This document shows, piece by piece, positions 63,954 through 64,000 of a DNA stretch of 64,000 bases. Position numbers and translations under genes: made by a program. The DNA is from Achromobacter sp. ASV32 (GTDB lineage Bacteria; Pseudomonadota; Gammaproteobacteria; Burkholderiales; Burkholderiaceae_B): contig NZ_JAELTJ010000019.1 of assembly GCF_016428805.1 (NCBI RefSeq), positions 1 through 64,000 on the forward strand, read 5' to 3'. The first letter of the stretch is position 1. Each line of letters opens with the position of its first letter. The notes below the pieces were generated by a model. That model worked only from the letters and a program-made list of their open reading frames with translations. It did not search any database and was not told the DNA's origin.

Positions 63954-64000
63954 AGATAAGCCGCTTTTTCGGGGCGAACAGCCGCGAGGTCATGCGCCAG
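63950..64000 (+). CDS. flhF: FlhF N-terminus, cut by window edge
   Basis: Seventeen codons remain, beginning with ATG that overlaps the flhA stop (ATGA). MKISRFFGANSREVMRQ is the characteristic start of FlhF, the SRP-type GTPase that sets flagellar position and number. The rest lies outside the window. Gene order flhB-flhA-flhF supports the call. Confidence 0.85.
   Translation, partial: MKISRFFGANSREVMRQ

Overview
The window is about 64 kb of GC-rich, densely coded DNA. It looks like a chromosomal contig of a motile beta-proteobacterium of the Alcaligenaceae (Achromobacter/Bordetella type). The clues are the homodimeric aceE-aceF-lpdA operon with a lipoyl domain fused to LpdA, flhDC as flagellar master genes beside motAB-che, and the order fliC, fliA, flhDC, motAB, cheA-cheW-MCP-cheR-cheB-cheY-cheZ, flhB-flhA-flhF. 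I cannot separate the genera from sequence alone. No rRNA, tRNA, CRISPR array, prophage or insertion sequence was seen. The first 97 bases are not biological: a run of 53 C followed by a complete Nextera read-2 adapter joined to a truncated LysE-type gene. The left end is therefore an assembly edge.

Layout. 98-4174: broken LysE exporter, yaeQ, then a TetR regulator, an SDR oxidoreductase and a DHA2-type MFS exporter, with a perfect 20-bp palindrome as probable TetR operator. 4206-6697: ubiC (ubiquinone), rluF (pseudouridine synthase), a LysR regulator. 7016-12893: a tripartite RND efflux pump divergent from that LysR gene. 12997-18226: GlsB/YeaQ-like stress membrane protein, SCO copper protein, a methyltransferase-like protein, prlC, folD. 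18282-20686: a PAS histidine kinase and FixJ-type response regulator. 21097-27267: pyruvate dehydrogenase operon aceE-aceF-lpdA. 27506-29328: an SDR and a LysR regulator.

29406-46574 is the most interesting part. It holds a YjfB-like motility protein, a membrane-anchored hypothetical protein, and an eleven-gene leftward operon (30713-42824). Ten of the eleven genes overlap the next or previous one, and the last starts 6 bp after its neighbour. The operon lies directly downstream of flagellin, and a methyltransferase paralogue (44985-46574) sits on flagellin's other side. The operon encodes CDP-glucose synthesis and dehydration (rfbF, rfbG), a 3,5-epimerase-like protein, a sugar C-methyltransferase, a sugar aminotransferase, a WbqC protein, a second methyltransferase, an ATP-grasp ligase, a metallophosphoesterase and a CmcI-type protein. 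It also encodes a 1137-residue fusion of a methyltransferase with regulatory domain, TPRs and a SPINDLY/OGT-type (GT41) glycosyltransferase. My reading is a flagellin modification system: a CDP-linked branched amino-sugar is made, decorated and placed on flagellin Ser/Thr by the fusion enzyme, while the methyltransferase modules methylate flagellin or the glycan.

46729-64000 holds the flagellar control and chemotaxis genes. fliA (sigma-28) faces away from flhDC across a 430-bp AT-rich regulatory region. Rightward from flhD run flhC, motA, motB, a CheY-like gene, cheA, cheW, a chemoreceptor, cheR, cheB, cheY, cheZ, a second unusual receptor, flhB, flhA and the first 17 codons of flhF. fliC has a well-matched sigma-28 promoter, which ties flagellin expression to FliA.
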